Source: Cordylochernes scorpioides
Taxonomy: Eukaryota > Arthropoda > Arachnida > Pseudoscorpiones > Chernetidae
Direction: 5' to 3'
NCBI GenBank assembly: GCA_030710605.1
Contig: CP092879.1
Span: 28,653,201 to 28,717,200, forward strand
DNA: 64,000 bases
Below, piece after piece: positions 11,606 to 26,041 of the stretch. Below the pieces are notes generated by a model. That model saw nothing but the letters and a program-made list of their open reading frames with translations. It was not told where the DNA came from and did not search any database. Position 1 is the stretch's first letter. The number at the start of each line of letters is the position of its first letter. Both the position numbers and the translations under genes were made by a program.

Positions 11606-11779
11606 TTTTTTAATAGGTAAAAATCGAAGACGATCCAAAACACCTGCAAGCAAAGCAGCTGTCAACAATTAAGTGAACATTCAAAATGGCCAAGCTTGTC
11701 GGCATAAGTGAGAGACATGAGTACCAACATAAAGCCACAAAAAGATAGAAATTCGAATATACGTAACCCGCGAAAATTC

Positions 11780-11811
11780 AAAGGTCGCGATACTTTTTTG
11801 AACACACCTCG
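11780..11811 (-). repeat. mariner terminal inverted repeat, right
   Basis: Inverted match to the left end; followed by the TA duplication and by satellite sequence. Confidence 0.85.
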
Positions 11812-14800
11812 TACAGTTAAAAAAAAACAGAGACTCAGAAATGGGAAATTACCAGGTTTTATTTAAAGTAGGACAGAGATTCAGAGACGGGTGATACACA
11901 GATTTATTCAATAATAACGTAGATTTAGAGATGGGGAATAAACAATAAAAAAAAACAGATACTCAGATATGGGAGAAACAGGTTTTATTAAATTTAGAAC
12001 ATAGACTAAGAGAAGGCGGATACACAGGTTTTATTTTTAAAAAGAAGAGAGACTCAAAGACAGGAAATACACAGGTTTTATTTGAGAGAAGAACAGAGAC
12101 TCAGAGACTCGTGCTAGAGAGGTTTTATTGAAAAAAGAGCATAGACTAAGAGATGAGGGATACACAGTTTTTTTTAAGATGAACAGGGACTCAGAGACAG
12201 GTTTTATTGAAATGAGAATATAGATTAAGAGATGAGGGATACACAGTTTTTTAAAAGAAGAACACAGATTTAGAGAGAGGAGATACAAAGGTTTTATTTA
12301 GAGAAGAACAGAGAAGGGGAATTCACAGGTTTTATTTAAATAAGAACAGAGACGAGAAATACACAGGTTTTATTTGAAGAAGAAAAGAGATTCAGAGACG
12401 GGATATACACGGGTTTTATTTAGAGTAGAACAGACACTCAGAGATGGGTATACGCAGGTTTTATTGAAATAGAAACATAGACTCAGATGTGGGATATACA
12501 CTGGTTTTAATTGAAAGAAGAACCGAGAACCTGAGATAGAGATACGCAGTTTTTATTAAAAGAAATACCTATATTAAAAGTTGGGGGATACACAGTTTAA
12601 AAAAAAAAGAAGAACATAGATTCAGACAATGGTAATACACAGGTTTTATTTTAAAGAAGAACAGAGACGCATAGACGGGGATACAAAGGTTTTATTTGAA
12701 GAAAAACAGGGACTCAGAGATGGGGAATACACAAGTTTTTTTAAAGAAGAACATAGACTCAGAGACCGGGAGTCCAGAGTTTTTATCAAAAGATGAGCAT
12801 AGACTAAGAGATGAAAGATACCCAGGTTTTTAAAAGAATAACATAGACTGGGAATACACAGTTAAAAAAAACGCAGAGAAGGAAAATACACATGTTTTAT
12901 ATAGGGAAGAACATGAGATTCAGAGCCGGGGAATAGACAGGTTTTATTAAAAAAAGAACAGAGATTCAGAGATGGGTGATATACAGATTTTATTAAAAGA
13001 AGAACAGAGACTCAGAGATGGGAGATACACAGATTCTATCAAAAGAAGAACATAGATTTAGAGATGGGGAAAACATAGGTTTATTTAAAGAAGAACAGAG
13101 ACTAAGAGACGGTGAATAAAGGGTTTTATTTGAAGTGGAGCAAAGACTCAGAAACGGAAAATATGTGAAGTAATACAGAGACTCAGAGACAGGGGATATG
13201 CAAGTTCTATTAGAAAAAGAACATAGACTCAAATGGGATATATACAGTTTTCAAAAAAAAAAAAAAGAACAGAGACTCAGATATGGAAGATTACCAGGTT
13301 TTATTTAAAGTAGGACAGAGACTCAGAGACAAGTAATACACAGATTTATTGAAAAAGAACGTAGATTTAGAGATGGGGGATACACAATTTTTTTAAAGAA
13401 AAACAGATACTCAGATATGGGAGACACGGGTTTTACTAAATTGAGAACATAGACTAAGAGATGGCGGATACACAGGTTTTATTTTTAAAAAGAAGAGAGA
13501 CTCAGAGACAGGAAATACACAGGTTTTAATTAAAAGAAGAACCGAGAACCTGAGATAGATATACACAGTTTTTATTAAAAGAAAAACATATTAAAAGGTG
13601 GGGGTACACAGTTTTGAAAAAAAATAACATAGACTCAGAGACGGGTAATTCACAGGTTTTATTTTAAAGAAGAACAGAGACTCAGAGACGGGGATACAAA
13701 GGTTTTATTTGAAAAAGAACAGGGACTTAGAGACGGAGAATACATAGGTTTTATTTAAATAAGAACAGAGTCTCAGTGATGGGAAATACAAAGGTTTATT
13801 TAAAAAAACAACGGAGACTCAGAGACGGGATATACACGGGTTTTATTTGAGACCCCAAAGAGATTTAGAGACGGGGAATAAACAAGTTTTTAATAAAAAA
13901 GAATAGAGACTCAGAGACCGTTGATACACAGGTTTTATTAAAAGAATAACAGATACTCAGAGACGGGGAACACAGCTTTTATTAAAATAAGAGAATAGAC
14001 TAAGAGATGAGAAATTCCCAGGTTTAAAAAAAAAAAGATCATAAACTGGGAATACACAGGTTTTATTTAAAATAAAACAGAGGCTCAGAAAAGAAATTTA
14101 AAGTAGGACAGAGACTCAGAGACGGGGGATACGCAGGTTGTATTACAAGAAGAACATAGACTCAGATGGGATATACACAGTTTTTCAAAAAAAGAACAGA
14201 GACTCAGAGGTGGGGAATACACAAGTTTTATTTAAAGTAGGACAGAGTCTCAGAGACCCATAGACAAAGGGTTTTATTGAATAGAGCAAAAACTTTGAAA
14301 TGGGAAATACACAGTTTTTTTAAAAGAACAGATACTAAGAGACAGGTCATACGCAGGTTTTATTAAAAGAAGAATAGAGACTAAGAGATGAGGGATACAC
14401 AGTTTTTTTAAAGAAGAAAAGAGACTCAGAGAGGGTAAATACACATGTTTTATTTGAAGAAGAACAGAGACGATTAATACACAGGCTTTATTTGAAAAAG
14501 AAAAGAGATTTAGAGACGAGGAATACACGGGTTTTATTTAGAGTATAACAGACACCGAAAGATGGGGATACAAATGTTTTATTGAAAGATAAAAATAGAC
14601 TCAGATGTGGGAGATACACAGGTGTCAATTAAAAGGAAAACCGAGAACCAGATATAGAGATACGCAGTTTTTATTAAAAGAAAAACATAGATTAAAAGGT
14701 GGTGGATACACAGGTTTTTTTTAAATGAAGAACATAGACTCAAAGACGGGTTATACACAGATTTTATTTTTAAAAGCAGAGATTCATAGACGAGGGATTC

Positions 14801-16540
14801 GCAGATTTTATTTAAAGAAGAACAGAGACTCAGAGACTGGAAATACATTATTTTAATAAAAAAAAAAGGAACATAGACTTAGAAATGGGTAATACACAGG
14901 TTTATTTGAAGAAGAAAAGAGACCCAGATACAGGAATACATATGTTTTATTTAAAGAAAAAGAGAGACTCAGAAACGGAGAAAACACAGTTTTTTTAAAA
15001 GAAGAATAACGACTAAGAGACGGGTATTACACAGGTTTTATTTAAAGAAGAACATAGAAGAAGAGATAGGCGATACACTGTTTTTTAAAAGAAGAACATA
15101 GCCTGGATATTCACAGGTTTCATTCAAAGAAGATTAATGACTCAAAGTTGGGGACACACACGTTTTATTAGAAAAAAACATAGATTCAGAGACGTGGGAT
15201 ACACAAATTTTATTTAAAGAATAATATAGACTCAGAAGTGAGATACACATGTTTTATCAAAAGAAGAACATAGATTCAGAGGAGAGGATACACATTGTTT
15301 ATTAAAATAAAAACAGAGACTTAAAGATTTTTGATACACAGATTTCTTTAAAAATGAACATCGACTCAGAGACAGGGGGGATACATAGGTTTTAATAAAA
15401 GAAGAACATAGACTAAGAGATGAGAGATACACAGGGTTTATTAAATGAACAATTGATACCCAGAGACAAGTCATACACAGGTTTTATTAAAAGAATAATA
15501 TATATTAAGATATGAAGGATATACAGGTTTCATTAAAAGAAGAACAGAGACGAGGAATACACTGGTTTAATTTGAAGTAGAAAAGAGACTCAGAGATGGG
15601 GATTACACATGTTCTGTTTAAAGAAATGAATAGACACAGAGACTGAAAATACACAGGTTTTATTAGAAGAAAAACATTGGTTAAGAGATGTGGGATACAC
15701 AGTTTAAAAAAACAAAAGAACAGAGACTAAGATATAGGTCATACACAGGTTTTATTAAAAGAAGAATTTAGACTAAGAAATGAGGTATACACAGTTTTTT
15801 TAAAAGAAGAACAGAGACTCAGCTACGGACGATACAAAGATTTTTTTTAAAAGAAGAACAGAGACTTAGAGCCCGGGAATACAGAAGTTTTATTTTAAAG
15901 AAGAACAGAGACGGGGAATACACAGGTTTATTTAAAGAAGAAAAGAGACTCAGAGATGGGGAATACAGTTTTTTAAAAGAAGAACATAGACCTAGAGATA
16001 GGAGAGACGGGGTAAGCATCGTTTTATTTAAAGAAGAACAGAGACTCAGAGACGGGATATACAAGGGATATTTTTGACACCCCAAAGAGATTTAGAGACG
16101 AGAAATAAACAGGTTTATAATAATAAAAAAAGAACAAAGACTCAGAGACGGGTAATACACAGGTTTTATTTAAAGAAGATCAGAGACTCACAGACGGGGA
16201 GTACAAAGGTTTAATTTTAAAGAAGAACAGAGACTCAGAGACTGGGGATACGCAGGTTTTTTTTAAGGAAGAACATAGACTCAGATTGGATTAACACAGT
16301 TTTAAAAAAAAAGAACAGAGACTCAGATATGGGAGATTACCAGGTTTTTTAAAGTAGGACAGAGATTCAGAAACGGATGATACACAGGTTTTATTGAAAA
16401 TAACATAGACTTAGAAATGGAGGATACACAGGTTTTATTCAAAAAGGAAGAGAGACTCAGAGTCAGGAAATACACAAGTTATATTTTAAAGAAGAACAGA
16501 AATCCGAGACGGAGATTACGCAGGTAGAGACGGGGAAATC

Positions 16541-17725
16541 ACATATTCTATATAGGGAAGAACATAAGATTCAGAGACGAGAAATACAAAGGTTTTAATA
16601 AAAGAAGAACAGAGACTTACAGACGGGTGATACACAGGTTGTAATAAAAGAAGAACAGAGACTCAGAGACGGGGAATACACAAGTTTTATTTGAAGAAGA
16701 ACAATGACTCAGAGATAGGGAATACAAAGGTTTTATTAAAAGAAAAGCATAAACTCAGTGGTAGGAGATACACAGGTTTTATTAAAAGAAAAACAGATAC
16801 TCAGCGATGGGCGATTCACGCGTTTTCATTAAAATAAGAACAGAGAATCAGAGATGGAAGATACACAAGTTTTATTAAATGTAAAACATAGACTAAGAGA
16901 TGAGGGATACACAGGTTTTATTGAAATAAAAACCTAGACTCAGAGACTGAGAATACACAGGTTTAATTTTAAAGAAGAAAAGAGACGCGAAATAAACAGG
17001 TTTTATTTAAAGTAGAACATAGACTCAGAGACGGGAAATTTACAGTTTTTTAAAACAAGAACACAGACACACACACACAGAAATGGGGAATACACTGGTT
17101 TATTTAAAGAAGAACAGAGATTGAGAGCTGGTGAATACACATGTTCTGTTTAAAGTAATAAATAGACTCAGAGACGGGGAATACACAGGGGTTTTATTAA
17201 AAGAAAAACACTGGTTAAGAGATGTGGGATACACTGTTTAAAAAAAAAAGATCAGAGACTCTGATATAGGTCATACACAGTTTTATTAAAAGAAGATGTA
17301 GACTAAGAAATGAGGTATACACATTTTTTTAAAAGAAGAACAGAGACTCAGCTACGGGCGATACAAAAGTATCGTAGTATTAAAGAAAAACAGAGACGGG
17401 GAATACACATGTTTCATTAAAAGAAGAACATTATTCAGAGATAGGGGATACACAGTTTTTCAAAAGAAAACATAGACCCAGAGAGAGGAGATACGCATTT
17501 TTTATTAAAAGAAGAACAGATACTCAGAGACAGGTCATACACAGGTTTTATTAAAAGAAGAATATAGACTAAGAGACGAGGGATACACAGTTTTTTGAAG
17601 GAAGAACAGAGACTCAGAGATGGGAGACACACAGGTTTTATTTAGAGAAGCACAGAGCGGGAATACACAGGTTTTATTTAAAGAAGAACAGAGAAGGGAA
17701 ATACACCGGTGTTATTTAAGGTGGT
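16541..17725. repeat. Higher-order satellite cassette, copy 1
   Basis: Begins at the variant 'acatattctatatagggaag' and ends at 'ccggtgttatttaaggtgg'. Between them are rare landmark monomers in fixed order, including 'acaggggttttatta', 'gatgtgggatacactg' and 'acaaaagtatcgtagtatt'. The same order recurs at 22633, 46050 and 47754. Confidence 0.8.
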
Positions 17726-20700
17726 AGAGAGACTCAGAAACGGGGGTTACACATTTTTTAATTAAAGAAGAACAGAGACTCAGAGACCGATAATGCACAG
17801 GTATTATTTGAGAAAAAAACAGAGACTCAGAGATGGGGGGATATACAGGTTTTATTTGAAGAAGAACAGAGACTCAGAGACTGGGAAAAAAACATGTTTT
17901 ATTCAAAGAAGAACAGAGACTCAGATACGGGGGATACACATGTTTTATTTAAAGAAGATCAGAGACCCACAGACGGGGAGTACAAAGGTTTTATTTTAAA
18001 GAAGAACAGAGACTCAGAGACGGGGGATACGCAGGTTTTATTTAAAGAAGAACAGAGACTCAGATATGGGAGATTACCAGGTTTTTTTAAAGTAGGACAG
18101 AGATTCAGAAACGGATGATACACAGGTTTTATTGAAAAATAATATAGACTTAGAAATGGAGGATACACAATTTTTAAAAAGAAGAACAGATACCAGAGAT
18201 AGGTTATACACAGATTTTATCAAATAAAAAACAGAGAATGAGATTTGGGACACAGGTTTTATTAAAATGAGAACATAGACCAAGAGATGGCGGATATAAA
18301 GGTTTCTTTCAAAAGGAGGAGGGACTCAGAGTCAGGAAATACACAGATTTTATCTGAAAGAAAAACAGAGATTCAGAGACGCGTGATACACAGGTTTTTT
18401 TTTTTTTTTTTGAAAAAAAGAGCATAGACTTAGAGATGGGGGATACACAGGTTTTATTTAAAAAGGAAGAGAGACTCGGAGTCAGGAAATACACAAGTTA
18501 TATTTTAAAGAAGAACAGAAATCCGAGACGCAGAATACGCAGGTTTTATATGAGAGAAGAACAGAGATTCAGAGACGGGGTAAGCATCGTTTTATTTAAA
18601 GAAGAACATAGACTCAGAGATAGGGAATACACAGGTTTATTTAAAAAAGAACAGACTCAGAGACGGGATATACACGGAATATTTTTGAGACCCCAAGAGA
18701 TCTAGAGACGAGAAATAAACAGGTTTTAATAATAAAAAAGAACAAAGACTCAGAGACGGGTGATACATAGGTTTTATTTAAAGAAGATCAAAGACTCACA
18801 GACGGGGAGTACAAAGTTTTTATTTTAAAGAAAAACAGAGGCTCAGAGACGCGTGATACACAGGATTTATTGAAAAAAGATCATAGACTAAAAGATGAGG
18901 GATACACAGTTTTTTAAAATAAGAACTACTCAGAGAGGGTATATAAACAGGTTTTATTTAGAGGAGAACAGAACCGGGGAATACGCAGGTTTTATTTAAA
19001 GAAGAACAGTGAAGGGATATACACAGGTTTTATTTAAAGAAGAAAAGATACTCAGAAACGGGGAATACTCGGGTTTTATTTAGAGTGGAACAGACACTCA
19101 GAGACAGGGCAACGCAAGTTTTATTAAAATAAGAACAGAGAAGCGACAGGAAATACACAGGTTTTTATTAAAATAAGAACCGAGAACCTGAGATAGAGAT
19201 ACGCAGTTTTTATTAAAAGAAAAACATATATTAAAAGTTGGACGATCCAAAGTTATTTTTTAAAAAAAGAACAAAGACTCAGAGATTGGGAATACAACGG
19301 TTTTATTTGAAGAAGAACAGGGACTCAGAGAAGGGGGATACATAGGTTTTATTCAAGGAAAAACAGAGACTGATAAATGGGGAATACAAAGGTTTATTTG
19401 AAAATCTACAGAGACTCAAAGACGGGTGATACAAAGGTTTTATTAAAAGAATAATAGAGACTCAGAGACGGGTGATACACAGTTTTTATTAAAAGAAGAG
19501 CATAGATTAAGAATTGAAAGATACCCAGATTTTAAAAAGAAATGCATAAACTGGGAATACACATGTTTTATTTAAAATAAAACAGAGACCCGGGGAAGTA
19601 AAATACACATGTTTTATACAGAGAAGAACATGAGATTCAGAGACCGGGAATACACAGGTTTTTTTAAGGTAAAAAATTGACACAGAGGTGGGGAAAACAC
19701 AGGTTTTTTTAAAAGTAGGGCAGAGACTCAGAGACGTGGGATACGCAGGTTTTATTACAAGAAGAACATAGACTCAGATGAGATATACACAGTTTTAAAA
19801 GAAACAGAGACTCAGAGAGGGTAAATACACAAGTTTTATTTGAAGAAGAACAGAGCCGGGGAATACACAGGTTTTATTTGAAGAAGAACAGAGACGATGA
19901 ATACACAGGCTTTATTTGAAGAAGAAAAGAGATTCAGAGACGAAGAATACACGGGTTTAATTAGAGTATAATAACACCCAAAGACGGGATACACAGGTTC
20001 TATTGAAAGATAAACATAGACTCAGAGGTGGGAGATACACAGGTTTTAATTAAAAGAAGAACCGAGAACCAGAGATAGAGATACGCAGTTTTTATTAGAA
20101 TAAAAACATTGAATAAAAGGTGGGGAATACACAGGTTGTTTTAATATGAAGAACATAGACTCAGAGACGGGTTATATACAGGTTTATTTTAAGAAGAACA
20201 GAGACTCAGAGATGGGGAAATACACAGGATTTATTTAAAGAAGAAAAGAGACTCAGATACGCTAATACACAGGTTTTATTTAAAGAAGAAAAGAGACGCA
20301 GAGATGGGAATAAATATGTTTTATTTAAAGAAGAACAGAGAATCAGATACGGAGAAAACACAGGATATATTAAAAGAAAAACAACGACTAAGAGACGGGT
20401 GATACACAGGTTTTATTAAAAGAAGAACATAGACGGGAAATCCACAGGTTATTTAAGGAAGATCAATGACTTAATGTTGGGGACACACATGTTTTATTAG
20501 AAAAAGAACAGAGATTCATAGACTGGGGGATACACAGATTTTTTGAAGAAAAACATATACTCAGAGGTGTAGATACACATGTTTCATTAAAATAAGAACA
20601 GAGACTCAGAGATGTTTGATACACAGATTTCATTAAAAATGAACATCGACTCAGAGCCCGGGGGGGATACATAGGTTTTAATAAAAGAAGAACAGAGACT

Positions 20701-20849
20701 CAGAGACGGGTGATTCCCCAGGTTTTATTAAAAATAGAACATAGACTAAGAGATGGGTGATACACAGGGTTTATTAAAGGAAGAATAGATACCCAGAGAC
20801 AAGTCATACACAGGTTTTATTAAAAGAAGAATATAGATTAAGAGACGGG

Positions 20850-20954
20850 GAATACTCAGGTTTGCTGATGTGTAAATACGGCGAATCCTATATGGGGCGG
20901 AATGCCCTAAATAAAGGGTTTTGTTGTTGTTGTTGTTGTTGAATACTCAGGTTT
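20850..20954 (+). mobile_element. (GTT)n-tailed micro-retroposon with target duplication
   Basis: A 77-bp insert (20864-20940) starts 'gctgatgtgtaaatacggcg' and ends in a (GTT)n tract preceded by 'aaataaagggtttt'. It is flanked by the 14-bp direct repeat 'gaatactcaggttt' (20850-20863, 20941-20954), which is satellite sequence duplicated on insertion. The body contains a small gggc/gccc hairpin. It looks like the extreme 3' end of a LINE or SINE that uses a (GTT)n tail. The same insert is at 44567-44674. Confidence 0.8.
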
Positions 20955-22632
20955 TATTTAAAGAAGAACAGAGACGGGAATACACCGATTTTTTTAAAAG
21001 AAGAACAGAGACTCAGAGACGGGGTTAACGCAGGTTTTAAATTAGAAAAACAGACTCAGGGATGGGGTAAATACAGGTTTTATTTGAAGAAGAATATAGA
21101 CTAAGAGACGAGGGATACACCGTTTTTTAAAAGAAGAACAGAGACTCAGAGACGCGTGATACATAGGTTTTATATAGAGAAGAGCATAGACTAAGAAATG
21201 GGGAAAACACAATTTTTTAGAAGAACTTAGACTCACAGATAGGATATACATAGGTTTTATTGAAAAATAACAAATACTCAGAGACAAATATACACAGGTT
21301 TCAATAAAAGAAGAATATAGATTAGGATATGGGAGATACAATGTGTTTTTTTTTTTTTTAACAATATAGACGGGAACTCCACAGGTTTTATTCAAAGAAG
21401 AACATAGACTTAAAGGAGGTATACACATGTTTTTTCAGAAGAAGAACAGAGACTCAGAGACGGGGAATACAGGGCTTTATATAGTGAAGTAAGTGAGATT
21501 CGGAGACGGAGAATACACAGGTTTAATTTATAGTAAAACGAGTGATACAAACGGTTCATTAAAAGAAGAACATAGACTAAGAGATGGGGGAAAGACAGGT
21601 TTTATTAAAAGAAGAACAGAGATTTAGATATGGGTGATACACGGATTATATTAAAAGAAGTACAGAGATTGGAGATTTACAGGTTTTATTAAAAGATGAA
21701 CATAGACTTAGAGATAGGACGTGTTCATTTTAAGAACAACAGAGATTCAGAGACGGAGAATACACGGGTTTTATTTGAAGCACAACAGAGATTCATAGAT
21801 GGAGAATACACATATTCTATATAGGTAAAAACATTAAATTCAGAGACGTGAAATACACAGGTGTCAATAAATAAAAAACAGAGACTCAGAGACGGGTGAT
21901 ACACAGGTTTTATTAAAAGAAGAACATAGACTAAGAGATGGGGAATACACAGATTTTTATAAGAAGAACAGAGACTCAGATATGGCATATACACAGGGGA
22001 GACGCAGGTTTTATTAAAATAAGAACATAGTCTAAGGGATGGAAGATTAACAGGTTTTATTGAAAAAAGAACATAAACTCAGAAGTGGGGAATACACAGG
22101 TTTTAATTTAAAGAAAAAGAGACGGGAAATACGCAGGTTTATTTAAAGAAAAAATGAGACTCAGCGACGGGTAATACACAGGTTTTATTTGAAGTAGAAC
22201 AGACATTCAGACACAGGAAATACACAGTTTTTCAAAAGAAGAAAAGAGAAACAGAGACGGGGAGATACACGTTTTATTCAAAGAAGAACATAGACTCAGA
22301 GATGTGGAGATACACATGTATTATTTATAAAATAACATAGACTAAGAAATGAGGGATACACTAATTTTATTAAAAGAAAAACAGAAACTTAGAGACGGGG
22401 AATATAGAGGTTTTATTCAAAGAAGAACTTAACACAGAGACTAGGAATAAACATGTTTTATTTGAGAGAAGAACATAATCTTGGGGAAAGGGGATACAAA
22501 AGTTTTATTTGAGAAGAACAGAGACTCTGACTTGAGGAATACACTGGTTCATTTAAAGAAGAACATAGACTCAGAGACGGGAAATACACTAGTTTCATTT
22601 GAAGCACAACAGAGACTTAGAGACGAGGAAAT

Positions 22633-23961
22633 CACATATTCTATATAGGGAAGAACATAAGATTCAGAGACAAATAATACAAAGGTTTTAATAAAAGAAA
22701 AACAGAGACTTACAGACGGGTGATACACAGGTTGTAATAAAAGAAGAACAGAGACTCAGAGACGGGGAATACACAAGTTTTATTTGAAGAAGAACAATGA
22801 CTCAGAGATAGGGAATACAGAGGCTTTATTAAAAGAAAAGCATAAACTCAGTGGTAGGAGATACACAGGTTTTATTAAAAGAAAAGCAGATACTCAGCGA
22901 CGGGCGATTCACACGTTTTCATTAAAATAAGAACAGAGAATCAGAGATGGAAGATACACAGATTTTATTAAATGTAAAACATAGACTAAGAGATGAGGGA
23001 TACACAGGTTTTATTGAAATAAAAACCTAGACTCAGAGACTGAGAATACACAGGTTTTATTTTAAAGAAGAAAAGAGACGCGAAATACACAGGTTTTATT
23101 TAAAGTAGAACATAGACTCAGAGACGGGAAATTTAGAGTTTTTTAAAACAAGAACAGAGACACACACACACACACAGAAATGGGGAATACACTGGTTTAT
23201 TTAAAGAAGAACAGAAACTCAGACACGGGGAATACACAGGTTTTATTTAAAGTAGAACATAGACTCAGAGACGGGAAATTTACAGTTTTTTAAAAGAAGA
23301 ACAGAGACACAGAAATGGAGAATACACTGGTTTATTTAAAGAAGAACAGAGATTGAGAGCTAGGGAATACACATGTTCTGTTTAAAGAAATAAATAGACT
23401 CAGAGACTAGGAATACACAGGGGTGTTATTAAAAGAAAAACACTGGTTAAGAGATGTGGGATACACTGTTTAAAAAAAAAAAAGATCAGAGACTCAGATA
23501 TAGGTCATACGCAGTTTTATTAAAAGAAGAATGTAGACTAAGAAATGAGGTATACACATTTTTTTAAAAGAAGAACAGAGACTCAGCTACGGGCGATACA
23601 AAAGTATCGTAGTATTAAAGAAGAACAGAGACGGGGAATACACATGTTTCATTAAAAGAAGAACATGACTCAGAGATAGGGGATACACAGTTTTTCAAAA
23701 GAATAACATAGACCCAGAGATAGGAGATACGCATTTTTTATTAAAAGAAGAAGAGATACTCAGAGACAAGTCATACACAGGTTTTATTAAAAGAAGAATA
23801 TTGACTAAGAGACGGGGGATACACAGTTTTTTTAAAAGAAGAACAGAGACTCAGAGATGTGAGACACACAGGTTTTATTTAGAGAAGCACAGAGCGGGAA
23901 TACACAGGTTTTATTTAAAGAAGAACAGAGAAGGGAAATACGCCGGTGTTATTTAAGGTGG
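22633..23961. repeat. Higher-order satellite cassette, copy 2
   Basis: Same ordered landmarks as 16541-17725, slightly longer because of extra monomers and a (CA)n tract near 23160. Confidence 0.8.
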
Positions 23962-24487
23962 AAGATAGACTCAGAAACGGGAAATTTACGGTTTTTATTA
24001 AAAGTAGAACAGAGATTCAGAGTTGGGGATACACAGGTTTCATTAAGAAAAGAGCAGAGACTCAAAAACGGGGGTTACACATTTTTAATTAAAGAAGAAC
24101 AGAGACTCAGAGACCGATAATACACAGGTTTTATTTGAGAGAAAAACAGAGACTCAGAGACGGGGGGATATGCAGGTTTTATTTGAAGAAGAACAGAGAC
24201 TCATAGACTGGGAAAAAAACATGTTTTATTCAAAGAAGAACAGAGACTCAGATACGGGAGATACACATGTTTTATTTAAAGAAAAACAGAATCTCAGAAA
24301 CCGAGTATAAAGATGTTTTATTTAAAGAAGAACCAAGACTCAGAGACTAGGGATACACAGGGTTATCTAAAGTAGAACAGAGACTTAGAAACCGGGAATG
24401 AACAGGTTCTATTTAAAGTAGAACAGACACTTAGAGATGGTGAAAATACAGGTTTCATTTTAAGTTGAACAGAGACTTAGAGACATG

Positions 24488-26041
24488 GGAAACCCCCAAG
24501 ATGGTACTTGTAGATGGTCGCCTTCGCTACACTTATGATCTTCATTGACTCGGGATGGAGGCCAACACCGAAGAGCCAGGCCTGCAGATCCAGGGGCACT
24601 TCGCAGGAAACGAACACCTCCCTGAGCAGGGTTCGCACGGCTCGGCAACTCCAATATCTGCGGGTCAGCGACCCGTCGCTGGACCCACAGGCGGCACAGT
24701 TGGCACGCCTCGAGGCAGGATAGTCAGAATGGGGTAGCACGTGGAGGGCCAGCCGTAGGGCGACATCAGCGTTGTGCCCCGAGAAGCAGTTCCGATGCAG
24801 GTCGGCCCAAGGTACGAGTATGGTGCGGGGTACATCCACAGTGGGGGTCCACCGCGCAGCAAGTTCGGCAGCAGGATGCTCCTTCAGCCGTGCCGAATCC
24901 AGTGCCCGACGCGCCCTCTGGCTGGTGAGGCGGGTAATGGAAGTCGCCGATTCCCGCAGGACGATGGTCTCCGCCTCGTACTCCGCATGATAGCTAGAGC
25001 TGGCGTTATCCTGCAGGAACGGCTGACAGAAGTCCCCAGGTGCTGCGCGTCAAGGAGCGCGGCCCGCGTTGAGCGCGCTAGTGCAAGGGCGCCATCTTAG
25101 AAGTCCCCGACAGTCGCCTGTAGCCAGCGGTCGGGAGCCAGCATGTCTGGCGGCCGCAGGAACCTGTTGTCGCCTCGAAGACGCAAAGACCTCACGCTGG
25201 CAGGATGAAGAATTCGGTGGTAAATCTCAAGAAAGTTGGACACGGATTCCCTGAGACTCAGCAGCCTCCTTCTCCTCGATGAGAGTCAGACGTCAGGAGC
25301 CGGCGATGTCATCCACGCCCGACAGCGGAACAGTCAAGAGTAGCCGTTGGCTGCCCCGCGCAGAGAAGCCTGAACGCCCTTCAGGCAGGCAAGCCGAAGC
25401 TGGCTTGCGATGTCGAGCAGGCCGACGCCACCCTCGGTGTCTGGGCGAGCCAGGATGCCTCCAGGGAGCCACGAGACTCGGCTCGTACCCCACACAAATC
25501 GCGCCTGCAACCGGCTAAGGGGGACTTAAGGTGGAACGTAGCCGTGGAGGTGGTGCAGGATGGAACCCAGGCCCAATCAGTTAGCCGCGCGGGCACGACA
25601 CACCAGATACAGTCCCTGAACGAAGGGAGACCACCTCGCGATGGTTAGCTCTAACAGCCCCATCAGGTGGGAGGCCTGGGAGGCAACGGTGTTCCCGGCG
25701 GTGATCGTGCATCCCAGGATAATTAGCGATTCGGATGTCTAGGAGATCCCCAGAGGAGTATCCGTCCGGTGCCTTCAGGAACCGCAACAGAGCCCGCAGC
25801 TCTCGCGAAATTGATAGCCACCCTGGAGGCCATGCGGAACTCCTCGAAGATCAGAGAACGAGTTCAAATTGATCGTCGTCTTGATGAAGAGTACGATGTC
25901 ACCGCATAGGCGACCACTCTGCCGTGGCCCAGGATCCTCTGGAGTCGACGTAACAGTGTCCCAACTCCGATGCTGAAGAGTGCGGCACTGAGACGGCAGC
26001 TCTGCCTGACCCCGTTGAGAAGCAGGAAGGCCTTTGTGTAG
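24488..26041 (-). pseudogene. L1/Tx1-like LINE fragment, copy A
   Basis: GC-rich and on the minus strand, with satellite on its 3' side. Reading from 26041 down it begins inside the reverse transcriptase ('SCRLSAALF'), passes the YADD site, then the thumb and RNase-like region, and ends with a zinc-binding C-terminus ('CAACGSSD', 'RYWSCRAVRTLLREVF'). Relative to copy B one base is lost inside the YADD codons (about 25901), shifting the frame at the catalytic site, and stops are common. Everything 5' of the RT palm is missing: the LINE breaks off after 'cctttgtgtag', a short filler repeats 'cctttgtgt', and block copy 2 begins. Dead element. Confidence 0.85.

Larger units (their letters stand above)
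10513..11811 (-). mobile_element. mariner-family DNA transposon (1299 bp)
   Basis: Inserted in the satellite between TA dinucleotides at 10511-10512 and 11812-11813. Ends are inverted repeats of about 31 bp ('cgagatgtgttca' and 'gaacacacctcg', then 'gtatcgcgac' inside). A satellite monomer at 13221-13252 reads through the same junction without the element ('gggatatatacagttt'), which defines the TA duplication. Size is typical for mariner. The transposase is on the minus strand and damaged, so the copy could move only with a transposase supplied from elsewhere. Confidence 0.95.
11814..24487. repeat. 46-bp minisatellite array 1, right part
   Basis: About 275 monomers of the same 46-bp unit. 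Longer-range order is visible: stretches such as 9960-10510 and 12840-13260 repeat the same series of variant monomers, and a 1.2-1.3 kb cassette occurs at 16541-17725 and 22633-23961. The right end joins the LINE fragment at 'agacatgggaaaccc'. The second half (about 18300-24480) matches array 2 in monomer order, which marks it as part of the same large duplication. No gene inside. Confidence 0.95.

Noticed and set aside
6334-24487. Many open frames of 60-128 codons on both strands in the satellite, some Ser/Leu/Cys-rich on minus
   Set aside because: The 46-bp period is not a multiple of three, so each frame cycles through all three phases. The consensus has stops in two minus phases, and frames persist only where monomers are mutated. 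No start context or conservation by frame.
24514-25518. Plus-strand Arg-rich frames over LINE copy A, and the same at 49619-50628
   Set aside because: Antisense to the LINE. GC-rich DNA lacks stops by composition, and the peptides carry no domain.
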